64,000 bases of DNA from NCBI GenBank assembly GCA_947476185.1, contig CANJPX010000007.1:1-64000 (forward strand), in the 5' to 3' direction. Of this stretch, positions 53,450 to 62,600 are shown in pieces. Each line of letters begins with the position of its first letter. The first letter of the stretch is position 1. The position numbers and the translations under genes were made by a program. This DNA is from Bacteroidota bacterium (GTDB taxonomy: Bacteria > Bacteroidota > Bacteroidia > 2-12-FULL-35-15). The notes under the pieces are model-generated. The model had not been told where the DNA came from and did not search any database. It saw only the letters and a program-made list of their open reading frames with translations.

Positions 53450-54652
53450 TTAATTCAGCCTTTTCAATTTAGCCATATAAAACCCATCAAATCCTTCACT
53501 TGGGAGCACTTTACGATCTTCGATAAATTCGAAGTTTGAATTATTCTCTAAAAACAGCTCTACTTGTTGTTGATTTTCACTTGGCAAAATACTGCAAGTT
53601 GCATAAACCATTATTCCACCGGGCTTTAGCATTTGTGAATAGTTGCTTATAATCTGCTGTTGCATTCTCTTTGTTTCTTTGATAAAATCCAAACTCAATT
53701 TCCATTTTGCATCAGGATTTCTTCTGATAACGCCTAAACCCGAGCAAGGAACATCAAGCAATAACCTATCTGCAGAATCTTTCAATTTCTTTACTTCCTC
53801 ATTATTAATTATTTTGGTTTTAACAACCGTTACTCCACCTCTATCCGCACGTTTTTTTAATTCAGATAATTTACGCTCTTCAACATCCATTGAAAAAATT
53901 CTTCCTGAATTATTCATCATTGCTGCAATATGGAGGGATTTGCCACCCGCTCCGGCACATGCATCGATCACCGTCATTCCCTCCTTCAGATCCAAAAACG
54001 GAGCGATCATTTGTGAAGAGGCATCCTGTATCTCAAAAAATCCTTGTTTGTATTCCGAAAGTTGTTGAAGACTCTGACGTTTACTTAACATCAAGGCATC
54101 GTGATAATCTCCAATTATTGTTGTTTCAACTGATTCCTGATCCAACAAGCGTTGCAATTGTATCCTGTTTGTTTTTAAGGTATTTACTCTTAAGACAACT
54201 TTCGCTTCTTTGTTTAACTCGGCAAGTTCATTTGTCCAAACAGTTTCACCCAATTCCAGACTGCCAAGTTCATCCAACCAATCGGGAATGGATTCACGAT
54301 ATTTCCGAATTTGTTTTGCTTCTTTGGCAGCCAATAAGATCTCCGCTTTATCGATTCCTCGGAACTCTTCCCAATCTGGCAATTCCACTTCATTCATTAT
54401 TTGCCATGCGGCAAAAATTTTCCAGAATTCGGAAGATTGTCGGGGCGCTTCAATAGAAGCCGATCTCAAGATCAACCTCCACCAACGCACCATTTCGTAT
54501 GTTGTTTCAGCGATAAAACGCCTGTCGCGGGAGCCCCAGCGGGAATTCTGTTTCAGCACCTGTTCAACAGCTTTATCGGCATATACTCCTCCAATAAAAA
54601 TCTGTTGAAGCGTATCAATTACTGCTTGTACGAGCGTTCTGTGTAATTTCAT
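53450..54652 (-). CDS. rsmB: RsmB/NSUN-family rRNA cytosine-C5 methyltransferase
   Basis: Methylates a cytosine of 16S rRNA at C5. The 400-residue protein has an NusB-like helical N-terminus (about 1-150), then SAM motif DACAGAGGKSLHIAAM, the catalytic-Cys motif LLLDVPCSGLGVIRRNPDAKW and the second Cys in YATCSILPSEN. Both Cys of the two-cysteine mechanism are present. It is divergent from recR, with separate -7 boxes facing outward in the 88-bp gap. RsmB is the most likely assignment, but other NSUN paralogues are possible. Confidence 0.88.
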   Translation of the reverse strand: MKLHRTLVQAVIDTLQQIFIGGVYADKAVEQVLKQNSRWGSRDRRFIAETTYEMVRWWRLILRSASIEAPRQSSEFWKIFAAWQIMNEVELPDWEEFRGIDKAEILLAAKEAKQIRKYRESIPDWLDELGSLELGETVWTNELAELNKEAKVVLRVNTLKTNRIQLQRLLDQESVETTIIGDYHDALMLSKRQSLQQLSEYKQGFFEIQDASSQMIAPFLDLKEGMTVIDACAGAGGKSLHIAAMMNNSGRIFSMDVEERKLSELKKRADRGGVTVVKTKIINNEEVKKLKDSADRLLLDVPCSGLGVIRRNPDAKWKLSLDFIKETKRMQQQIISNYSQMLKPGGIMVYATCSILPSENQQQVELFLENNSNFEFIEDRKVLPSEGFDGFYMAKLKRLN

Positions 54653-54673
54653 TTCTATTAACTATCAGATGTG

Positions 54674-54681
54674 CAAAAATA
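54674..54681 (-). promoter_or_regulatory. -7 promoter box TATTTTTG for rsmB
   Basis: Exact TAnnTTTG match on the minus strand, 21 nt before the rsmB ATG. Confidence 0.5.
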
Positions 54682-54727
54682 CATATTACTTGTTTTATAA
54701 ACCTGATAAATCATAAGTAAAAATCTG

Positions 54728-54735
54728 TATTTTTG
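54728..54735 (+). promoter_or_regulatory. -7 promoter box TATTTTTG, 5 nt before the recR ATG
   Basis: Exact TAnnTTTG box; ATGTT is the only sequence between it and the ATG at 54741. The same leaderless geometry occurs at 5813 and 9338. Confidence 0.6.
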
Positions 54736-54740
54736 ATGTT

Positions 54741-55361
54741 ATGAACTTCTCCTCCAAACTAATCGAAGAAGCTGTAAATGAATTCAGTAAATTACCGGGT
54801 GTTGGTAAGCGTACAGCCTTACGTTTCGTTTTACATTTGATGAAACAAGATATTACCGAGGTCAATCAATTTGGAAATGCATTCATCAAATTGCGAAACG
54901 AATTACGTTATTGCGAAAAATGCCACAATGTTTCAGATAAACCTCTGTGTGAGGTGTGTGCAAACCCGAATAGAGACAGCAGCTTAACCTGTGTTGTAGA
55001 AGATATCAGAGATGTAATGGCGATCGAGAACACACAACAATATCGTGGCGTTTACCACGTTTTAGGAGGTATTATTTCTCCGATGGATGGCATTGGTCCA
55101 AGTGACCTGAACATTGAAACGTTAGTTCAGAAAGCCTCTACAGGAGAGATAAAAGAAGTGATAATGGCTTTAAGCACAACGATGGAAGGCGATACAACTA
55201 ATTTCTATATCTATAAACGGTTAAAAGATTTTGATCTGAAAGTTACTACTATTGCACGCGGTATCTCTATCGGTGATGAGTTGGAGTATGCCGATGAAAT
55301 TACATTGGGGCGTTCAATTGTGAATCGTACTCTTTACGAAAATTCGCTTTCCTTTAAATGA
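54741..55361 (+). CDS. recR: Recombination mediator RecR
   Basis: A 206-residue RecFOR-pathway protein that loads RecA on gapped DNA. Helix-hairpin-helix [19 protein letters not shown], zinc finger [16 protein letters not shown] and a Toprim domain ([29 protein letters not shown]) are all present, followed by the ending [18 protein letters not shown]. Standard length. Confidence 0.97.
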   Translation: MNFSSKLIEEAVNEFSKLPGVGKRTALRFVLHLMKQDITEVNQFGNAFIKLRNELRYCEKCHNVSDKPLCEVCANPNRDSSLTCVVEDIRDVMAIENTQQYRGVYHVLGGIISPMDGIGPSDLNIETLVQKASTGEIKEVIMALSTTMEGDTTNFYIYKRLKDFDLKVTTIARGISIGDELEYADEITLGRSIVNRTLYENSLSFK

Positions 55362-55365
55362 TATT

Positions 55366-55412
55366 CTGATATACCAATTAGCAGATGTGCCGATATACCG
55401 ATTTAGCAGATG
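55366..55412 (+). repeat. Direct 24-bp repeat pair upstream of the four-helix-bundle gene (left inverted arm)
   Basis: GATATACCAATTAGCAGATGTGCC and GATATACCGATTTAGCAGATGAG are tandem copies with 24-bp period. TTAGCAGATGTGCCGAT (55378-55394) is the reverse complement of sequence on the other side of the gene. Confidence 0.8.
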
Positions 55413-55427
55413 AGTAAAAATTAATTT

Positions 55428-55796
55428 ATGGAATATAAAAAAGATAACCTGATTCTAGATCTTACATTCAATTTTTCATTAGAAATTGTAAAGTACACAG
55501 AACAACTAGAAGGATTAAAAAAATATAATTTATCAAATCAATTATTTAGAAGCGGTACAAGCATAGGAGCAAATGTGCATGAATCTCAAAATGCAGAAAG
55601 CAAAGCAGATTTTATTCATAAACTCAAAATATCTGCAAAAGAAGCCGAAGAAACAAAATATTGGCTAAAAATTTGTCAAAACTCGTCTAATTACACCGAT
55701 TGTAAGCATCTTTTATTGCAAATTGAAAGTATTAATAAAGTTTTAGGTAAGATTATCTCATCGTCAAAGACAAACTCTCAAACGTATGCACAATAA
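55428..55796 (+). CDS. Four-helix-bundle protein (23S rRNA intervening-sequence protein type)
   Basis: A 122-residue all-helical protein: DLTFNFSLEIVKYTEQL, LSNQLFRSGTSIGANVHESQNAES and HKLKISAKEAEETKYWLKI are signatures of the S23/IVP and bAvd-like four-helix-bundle family. Family members occur in rRNA intervening sequences and widely as stand-alone genes in Bacteroidota. Their role is unclear, although Avd relatives bind nucleic acid and reverse transcriptase in diversity-generating retroelements. No reverse transcriptase is here. The gene is framed by inverted short repeats. Confidence 0.88.
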   Translation: MEYKKDNLILDLTFNFSLEIVKYTEQLEGLKKYNLSNQLFRSGTSIGANVHESQNAESKADFIHKLKISAKEAEETKYWLKICQNSSNYTDCKHLLLQIESINKVLGKIISSSKTNSQTYAQ

Positions 55797-55815
55797 TCTT
55801 TTCATTTTAAATCCA

Positions 55816-55856
55816 ATCGGCACATCTGCACATCTGCACATCTGCACATCTGCTAA
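55816..55856 (+). repeat. Four tandem CACATCTG octamers (right inverted arm)
   Basis: ATCGG is followed by four copies of CACATCTG (55821-55852) and CTAA. ATCGGCACATCTGC and CTGCTAA are reverse complements of the left arm at 55378-55394, so the gene sits inside an inverted repeat. Confidence 0.88.
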
Positions 55857-55901
55857 TACTCGTTTCGGCAGAACAATCACTGTTAACACTCAAGCCTCTA
55901 A

Positions 55902-57857
55902 ATGAAACTAAGTGTTATAATCGTTAACTACAACGTCCAACATTTTTTAGAACAATGTTTACATTCCGTGTGCAAAGCATCTAAGAATGTTTCTACTGAA
56001 ATATTTGTTGTCGACAATAACTCTGTTGATGGTTCAATTGCTATGGTGAAACAAAAGTTTCCCGAAGTTCAACTAATCGAAAATAAAAAGAATACCGGAT
56101 TTTCATTCGCCAATAACCAGGCAATGCGAATTGCAAAAGGCGAATACATTTTACTGCTGAATCCCGATACAGTTGTTGAAGAAGACACCTTTGAAAAGGT
56201 AATAGCCTTTATGGATACACATCCTGATGCCGGTGGCCTGGGTGTAAAAATGCTGGATGGCAAAGGAAAATTTTTACCTGAATCGAAACGTGGACTTCCT
56301 ACTCCAACTGTTGCATTTTATAAAATTTTCGGACTCTCCCGATTATTTCCAAGATCAAAAACATTTGGTAAATATCACCTGGGATTTTTAGATAAAGACA
56401 AGATACATGAAGTGGACATTCTTTCAGGGGCTTTTATGCTGATGCGAAAAAGTGCATTGGATAAAGTTGGTTTACTTGATGAAACATTTTTTATGTATGG
56501 TGAAGACATCGATCTTTCGTATCGGATCATTTTAGGAGGTTATAAGAATTATTATTTCCCCGAAACCCGCATCATACACTATAAAGGAGAAAGCACAAAA
56601 AAAAGCAGCGTAAACTACGTGTTTGTTTTTTACAAAGCAATGGTGATTTTTGCACAAAAACATTTTTCACAAAAGAATGCAAAACTTTTTTCTTTCCTGA
56701 TCTATTTTGCGATCTATTTAAGAGCCGGAGCTGCCATTTTAATTCGATTCCTAAAATCAATTGCATTACCGTCTTTTGATTTCGGATTAATTATGATTGG
56801 ATTGATCCTTATAAAAGATTATTACGAAAAAAATATCAAATTTATTCAAGGTGGTTCTTATTCTGACGCACTTATCTCTATTGCATTTCCCGCTTATATC
56901 CTTGTTTGGATGTTTACCGTTTATCTGAGTGGAGGATACGACAAACCTGTTCGCTTATTCCGAATCATTCGAGGTATTTTAGTTGGAACAGGAATTATTT
57001 TGATCGGATATTCTTTATTACCTGAAGCCTACCGTTTCTCAAGAGCCTTGATATTATTTGGAATGGGCTGGGTTGTTCTTTCGTATTTAATTTCCCGACT
57101 GACATTTCATTTTGCAGGATTCAAATCCTTTAATTTAAATCCCGATCAAAGTAAACGGATCGCCATCATTGGCAAACAAGAGGAATTTGAACGTGTAAGG
57201 GGATTGCTAAAACAAACAAGAATAAATACAAGTTTTTTAGGATTTATAAGTGCAGATGACAATGGAAATACTCACGAAGATTTTGTTGGCAATATCAATC
57301 AGATCGGAGAAGTAATTGAAATATACAAGATCAATGAAGTGATCTTTTGTTCGCGGGATATTTCCGCGCAAGGGATCATCGATTACATGCATACCTTAGT
57401 ATCTGCTGATGTAGATTTTAAAATCGCACCTCCTGAAAGTTTATCTATCATAGGAAGTAACTCCATAGATACTGCAGGTGATCTTTATATCATTGATGTA
57501 AATTCTATTGGCAAACCGAAGAATAAAAGAAACAAACGCCTGTTTGATGTTTTATCAAGTGGACTATTTGTAATACTTTCACCTCTTCTTATTTTATTCC
57601 AGGAAAACAAGATCGGATTTCTGAAGAATATTTTTTCTATTTTATTCGGTTTTAAATCATGGGTTGGTTATGGCCGCGACAAACATGATCATTTACCAAA
57701 ACTTAAACCTTCTGTCCTTTCACCTTCTGATGCAATAAAAAATATTCCAATTAATGCTGACACACGAAATCGCTTGCACCTTGTCTATTCAAAAGATTAT
57801 AAGATCGAAAATGATTTGAATATTGTATGGAAGGGAATTAAGAAATTAGGGAATTAG
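55902..57857 (+). CDS. GT2 glycosyltransferase fused to membrane and polyprenyl-glycosylphosphotransferase-like domains
   Basis: A 651-residue protein. Residues 1-240 are a GT2 domain (LSVIIVNYNVQHF, NTGFSFANNQAMR, LLLNPDTVV, FFMYGEDIDLSYRI). About six hydrophobic segments follow (roughly 255-410). A Rossmann-type segment (KRIAIIGKQEEFERVRGLL, then INEVIFCSRD) looks like the CoA_binding_3 domain of initiating sugar transferases. The KNKRLFDVLSSGLFVILSPLLIL start of a PglC/WbaP-like domain comes next, but the catalytic part is missing or degenerate. It is probably a glycan-assembly enzyme anchored at the membrane. Confidence 0.82.
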   Translation: MKLSVIIVNYNVQHFLEQCLHSVCKASKNVSTEIFVVDNNSVDGSIAMVKQKFPEVQLIENKKNTGFSFANNQAMRIAKGEYILLLNPDTVVEEDTFEKVIAFMDTHPDAGGLGVKMLDGKGKFLPESKRGLPTPTVAFYKIFGLSRLFPRSKTFGKYHLGFLDKDKIHEVDILSGAFMLMRKSALDKVGLLDETFFMYGEDIDLSYRIILGGYKNYYFPETRIIHYKGESTKKSSVNYVFVFYKAMVIFAQKHFSQKNAKLFSFLIYFAIYLRAGAAILIRFLKSIALPSFDFGLIMIGLILIKDYYEKNIKFIQGGSYSDALISIAFPAYILVWMFTVYLSGGYDKPVRLFRIIRGILVGTGIILIGYSLLPEAYRFSRALILFGMGWVVLSYLISRLTFHFAGFKSFNLNPDQSKRIAIIGKQEEFERVRGLLKQTRINTSFLGFISADDNGNTHEDFVGNINQIGEVIEIYKINEVIFCSRDISAQGIIDYMHTLVSADVDFKIAPPESLSIIGSNSIDTAGDLYIIDVNSIGKPKNKRNKRLFDVLSSGLFVILSPLLILFQENKIGFLKNIFSILFGFKSWVGYGRDKHDHLPKLKPSVLSPSDAIKNIPINADTRNRLHLVYSKDYKIENDLNIVWKGIKKLGN

Positions 57858-57918
57858 TTGGAACGCTATCAGAACTAAGAAAAAAACAGTCGAATAAAAT
57901 ATCGTGGATAAATAAAAT

Positions 57919-58431
57919 TTATTTTTTTGCCGACTTCACCTGCATCAACAAATCAAAAAGTTTAGCTGTTGCCACTGCATCTCCTTCAGCTCTATGCCGT
58001 GCATTATTAGGAATCCTTAACGCTTCGCACAATTTCCCTAAGCTATAGGATTTATGTCCTGGAATTAATTTTCTACTTAGTTGAACGGTACATAATTTAT
58101 TGCGTTCATAATTAAAACCCAGAGAAGCGAATTCTGCTTTTATAAAATTGTAATCAAAACTTACATTGTGTGCAACAAATGTTTTGTTTTCGGTAAGCTC
58201 ATGAATTTTTTTTGCCACCTGATGAAATTTCGGCGCACCATTTACCATTTGATTGGAGATCCCTGTAATGCTGGTGTATAAGGGCTGTATGTAACATTCT
58301 GGATCGATCAGGGTAGAGAATTTTTCTACGACCGATAAACCATCGTGAATTAAAATACAGATTTCGGTAATCCTTCCATTGGGATAATTAAATTTCCCAC
58401 CACATGTCTCTATATCTATGATTGCAAACAT
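57919..58431 (-). CDS. DnaQ-family 3'-5' exonuclease (DEDDh)
   Basis: The ATG at 58431 directly precedes the exonuclease core; the ORF-track start at 58467 adds an unlikely leader. The 170-residue domain has FAIIDIETCGG (Exo I, Asp and Glu), FVAHNVSFDYNF (Exo II) and HRAEGDAVATA (Exo III, DEDDh His and Asp). It resembles the epsilon proofreading subunit or a free-standing PolC-like exonuclease. A TATCTTCG box ends 4 nt upstream of the start. Confidence 0.92.
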   Translation of the reverse strand: MFAIIDIETCGGKFNYPNGRITEICILIHDGLSVVEKFSTLIDPECYIQPLYTSITGISNQMVNGAPKFHQVAKKIHELTENKTFVAHNVSFDYNFIKAEFASLGFNYERNKLCTVQLSRKLIPGHKSYSLGKLCEALRIPNNARHRAEGDAVATAKLFDLLMQVKSAKK

Positions 58432-58435
58432 TTTA

Positions 58436-58443
58436 CGAAGATA
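58436..58443 (-). promoter_or_regulatory. Possible -7 box TATCTTCG, 4 nt before the exonuclease ATG
   Basis: One mismatch from TAnnTTTG (C for T at the seventh base). The position would again give a leaderless transcript. Confidence 0.35.
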
Positions 58444-58462
58444 GTAGTTCGCTACAAGTTTT

Positions 58463-58602
58463 ACCACAGATTACACAGATTTTCACAGATAAAATTTGAA
58501 AAACTATTTCAACACTATCTTTTACGCCTAACACTTATATTTATAAATATAAATATTAAACAGAAAAATAAAAAATCTGCGTAAATCTGTGTAATCTGTG
58601 GT
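58463..58602. repeat. 140-bp MITE-like element with 30-bp inverted repeats
   Basis: The left arm ACCACAGATTACACAGATTTTCACAGATAAA and right arm AAATCTGCGTAAATCTGTGTAATCTGTGGT are near-perfect reverse complements around 79 bp of AT-rich sequence. It has no coding capacity. It sits between the stops and starts of two minus-strand genes. Confidence 0.82.
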
Positions 58603-58606
58603 GAGC

Positions 58607-59365
58607 CTACTTGCCCATTTCAACTCTAAACGACTGCAAGAACCGTATCATGCTATCTAAATTCAGATCCTGTGGTTTGAACTCACCAATATTCAAGCTG
58701 CAAACGAAACTCCATATCTCTATAATGTTTTCTGATTTTACAGTATACGGACTATAGGCTGTGTTGTCTGAATGAAATTGAAAAACATCATTCGTTTTTT
58801 TGTCTTCACGATAAAGTCGTTTATAAACAACACCATCATCTTTGGTAAGAACAATGTATGTATGTCCGTCCTTTATTTCTTTAAGAGACTCCACATATTT
58901 ACCAACTACAAATGTTCCATCTTTTAACGGAGGCATTGAATCACCTTTAATTGCGAAAGCACGATGTTTACCAACAATTTTAAAGGGTAGATTCATAATA
59001 GGAAGATCTTCCATAAATTCAGGATCAGCGTAACCTGTTAAATATCCGGCCACAGCTTTTGCAGGAACCACTTCTACCATATCCTGATTTTGTCTGTCGA
59101 CGATCACAGGAAACAGAATTCTATTTTTACCAACTTCCAATAATGATTCGGGGTCGGTTTTCGCCAAATCACCACGCACCAATGCATCAATTGCAATGTG
59201 GAAATGATCGGCTATTTTAATTAAAAGATCGTAGGGAGGCTCGGCTCTTCCTTCTTCATATGAACCTAATCGGGAGCGGGAAATATCTAATTCATCCGCT
59301 AACTGAGTTTGAGATAATTTTTTCAGTGCTCTCAAGACACTAATGTTTTTGGCTATTTTCGACAT
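58607..59365 (-). CDS. LexA-like XRE/S24 transcriptional repressor
   Basis: The ATG at 59365 (MSKIAKNISVLRALKKLSQ) is the start; the ORF track adds 16 residues from the operator region. The 252-residue protein has an XRE helix-turn-helix (about 8-62, LSQTQLADELDISRSRLGSYEEGR) and an S24 peptidase domain with the Ser143 (KGDSMPP) and Lys182 (VYKRL) dyad. An Ala106-Gly107 bond in AKAVAGYLT lies in the linker. The Ala-Gly, Ser and Lys spacing closely follows LexA (84, 119, 156), so RecA-stimulated self-cleavage is plausible. Two operator-like palindromes lie immediately upstream. Confidence 0.92.
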   Translation of the reverse strand: MSKIAKNISVLRALKKLSQTQLADELDISRSRLGSYEEGRAEPPYDLLIKIADHFHIAIDALVRGDLAKTDPESLLEVGKNRILFPVIVDRQNQDMVEVVPAKAVAGYLTGYADPEFMEDLPIMNLPFKIVGKHRAFAIKGDSMPPLKDGTFVVGKYVESLKEIKDGHTYIVLTKDDGVVYKRLYREDKKTNDVFQFHSDNTAYSPYTVKSENIIEIWSFVCSLNIGEFKPQDLNLDSMIRFLQSFRVEMGK

Positions 59366-59407
59366 TGCTAATATATTTAGCACAATGTTACTAAATATAT
59401 TGGTAAC
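59366..59407. promoter_or_regulatory. Paired operator palindromes upstream of the XRE/S24 repressor
   Basis: TGCTAATATATTTAGCA (59366-59382) and GTTACTAAATATATTGGTAAC (59387-59407) are inverted repeats. On opposite strands they share the core CTAAATATATTRG. Their centres are 23 bp apart and the first abuts the start codon, as expected for autorepression. Confidence 0.65.
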
Positions 59408-59452
59408 TTGCAAACGAAAATAAAAAGATTATTTGTTTGTGATCTTCAATTT

Positions 59453-59551
59453 AAAACGTTTTCGAATCGGAGTGCTGCTTTCAATAAAAAATAAACACAG
59501 CCATGGTTATTTAAATAATGAAACCACTCCGGTCACGAAAACGTTTTTTTT
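59453..59551. other. Long imperfect inverted repeat with T-run; terminator, sRNA or hairpin candidate
   Basis: AAAACGTTTTCGAATCGGAGTG pairs with CACTCCGGTCACGAAAACGTTTT across about 50 bp, and eight T follow (59544-59551). It occupies the middle of the 313-bp gap between the repressor and the M1 peptidase. The rest of that gap is AT-rich; TATATTTA at 59643-59650 could be the peptidase -7 box. Confidence 0.5.
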
Positions 59552-59678
59552 ACATTCTTCAACCAAAAAACAAACGATCCAACGCTAAAAAAAGAACAGG
59601 ATCTCAAATAAAATTCCCCATTCCGTTATCCAAAAATCTTCTATATTTACAATAGAATTTATAGTACGATATAAATAT

Positions 59679-62600
59679 ATGAAGAAGTCAACACTATTAT
59701 TACTTGCATTGTTTTCAATAGCAATGAATTCTTTTGCTCAATTTCCAGAAAGCAATTTTCAAAATAGCAGTAATCAATACTACTGGAAAAACAGAAAACC
59801 ATACGAAGGCTATTGGCAACAAGATGTACATTATAAGATCTCCGCCTCGATTGATGATAAAACGGATATTATTGAGGGCTCTGAGGCATTGACCTATTAT
59901 AACAATTCTCCTGATGAGTTGTCCTTTGTCTATTTTCATTTATATAGTAATGCTCAGGTAAAAGGCTCTTACTTATCGGATCTTTACAAAAACAATGACA
60001 TCAAAGTAAAATTCGGAAAATATCAAGAACAGGGATTAGGAACCGTTGTATCCAAGATCACAGCAAATGATGTTGATCTGAAGATGGAATTGGATAATAC
60101 TATATTGAAAGTGTATCTGCCAACGCCCTTGAAATCGGGTGAGAATATCGCATTAAAGATAAATTTCAAAACGTATTTTGATAACGGCACTATCCGTAAC
60201 CGGATGAAGATGTTTAATTCATTTGGATACAAACATTACGATGTGGTTCATTGGTATCCCCGTATTTCGGTTTATGACCGTAAAGCCGGATGGGACACAG
60301 ACCAGCATATGGATCACGAGTTCTACGGTGATTATGGAACATTTGATGTTGCCTTTACTTTTCCGAACAACTATATACTTGATGCAACAGGAATGTTACT
60401 GAATAGAAATGAGGTTTTACCTGCTGATCTGCGAGCGAAATTAGATATCAAAAATTTCAGCAAAAAACCATGGAATGAAAAACCTTCTGTGATCATTGAG
60501 CCAAACGGAACTACAAAAACATGGTTATTTCATGCTGAGAATGTCCATGACTTCGCACTTACCGCTGACCCTACTTATCGGATTGGAGAAACAGAATGGA
60601 ATGGAATTAAATGTATTGCACTTGTGCAGGAACCACATGCTATTGGATGGCTGAATGCCGCCGATTATACCGCAAAGATCATTAGAGTTAATTCTGAAGA
60701 TTTCGGAAAATATGGCTACGCAAAAATGATCGTTGCCGATGCGCAAGATGGAATGGAATATCCGATGCTTACATTATGCGGAGGATTTGATCCAGACTAC
60801 AGAGACCTGTTTGCGCATGAGATCAGTCACAACTGGTTTTTTGGAATGGTAGGTTCAAATGAAACGTATTGCCCTGCACTGGATGAAGGGTTCACTCAAT
60901 TTGTGACAGCCTGGACCTATGAACGAATCGATGGAAAAGAAAAGATCTCCTATGTTCCGAAATCAAACTATGTAAAACGTTTTACGGAGCCTGATTATGT
61001 CCGCAACAGTGAAGTGTACAATGGCTACATGAATTCTGCAACAAAAGATGTAGAAACATTTATGTCCATGCATTCAGATATGTACAATGGGGCTATTCGC
61101 CATGGTGGCGGATATTCACAGGTATATATGAAAACTGCAACCATGTTATATAATTTGCAGTATACTCTTGGCGATTCATTATTTAAGGCGGCAATAAGTA
61201 ATTATTTTAATCAATGGAAATTTGCCCATCCCTACTTGGAAGATTTTAGAAATTCTGTTATACAATACACCCATGTTGATCTGAACTGGTTTTTTGACGA
61301 ATGGATGGGAACATCTAAAACGATCGACTATTCGGTAAAATCAGTAAAAAAAGGGAAAGCAAGTGGTGATTATAATATCACTTTCGAACGCAAGGGAATG
61401 CAAATGCCAATCGATTTTGCAGTGGTCGGAAAAAACGACAGTGTATATTATTATCACATTCCAAATACTTGGTTCATTAAACAAACAAAATCAAAAGTTC
61501 TTCCACGATGGATCGGATGGGATAATGTGCAAAAAACATATACTACCACTTTAAATGTTCCCGGTGGAATAGCAAATGTGATAATTGATCCGAGCACACG
61601 ACTGGCAGATGCGAATATGCTTAACAACAATCAAAAGTTTCCGGTAAAATACAGATTTGATTCAAAAATTTATAATCCATCCGATTGGACCAGCTACGAA
61701 TTATTTGCCCGTCCGGATGTTTGGTATAACGGCTATGACGGGTTAAAAGTTGGATTGAACATGAATGGAAATTATATGGCCTACAAGCACATTTTCGATG
61801 CAAGTGTTTGGTTCAATACAGGATTAGGACATAATTATCTTGATTCAACAACCGAAAAAAATGCAAAAGACCTTTACGACAATGTGAGTTGGAAAATTAG
61901 TTACCGTACAGCTACAGATAAATTTATGAAAGGATCGTCCTTTTATTTTGCAGCGAAAGCTTTGGATGGATTGAATGGATATACTGTGGGCTTCGACAGG
62001 AAAGATACCAAAGGAAAAAACAAATTATATATGTTCTTTAAATCGATGTATAGAAAAGGATTAAATGATCTTCCATATTTATTATTACCGAAAGAATGGA
62101 CACCAAATCAACTTAACAATACAATAAATTTCGGATTAAATCACACTTACAATTACGCTGCCGGAGCAGGCTCTATTGATCTTGGCATGCGTTCTTCAGC
62201 GATCATGAGCGATTATGATTTTCAAACTATAAATTTAAACGTGATCAACCGTACCCGATTATGGCGCTTACTTTTAAGTACAAGAGTATACGGACAATTT
62301 GGAACAGGAAAAAATTGGGCAAGTGAATCTTCCTTGTTCTTAGCAGGAGCAAACCCTGAAGAAATGATGGAGAATAAGTATACCCGTTCACAAGGATTTT
62401 TTGATCCGGCCTGGGCAGAATATGGTGCTTCCACAAATATTTTCCACTCAGGTGGAGGATTAAACCTGAGAGGATATTCCGGATATTTTGATCCGCAAGT
62501 ACAAAGTGATGGAACAATTGTATACACATATAAAGGAAACACAGGTGCTTCAATAAATGCTGAACTTGAATTTAGTGGTATTGTGAAAATAAAAAAACAA

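Noticed and set aside
53890-54456. 188-aa plus-strand ORF inside rsmB
   Set aside because: The opposite strand encodes RsmB with all catalytic motifs; the overlapping frame has no recognisable features.
55428-55796. Diversity-generating retroelement accessory gene
   Set aside because: The protein family is related to bAvd, but no reverse transcriptase, template repeat or variable-repeat target was seen in the window.
55816-55856. CRISPR array
   Set aside because: The repeats are contiguous octamers without spacers and there are no cas genes.
59453-59480. tRNA-like TTCGAATC sequence
   Set aside because: No acceptor, D-arm or anticodon arm can be built around it; it is part of the inverted repeat.
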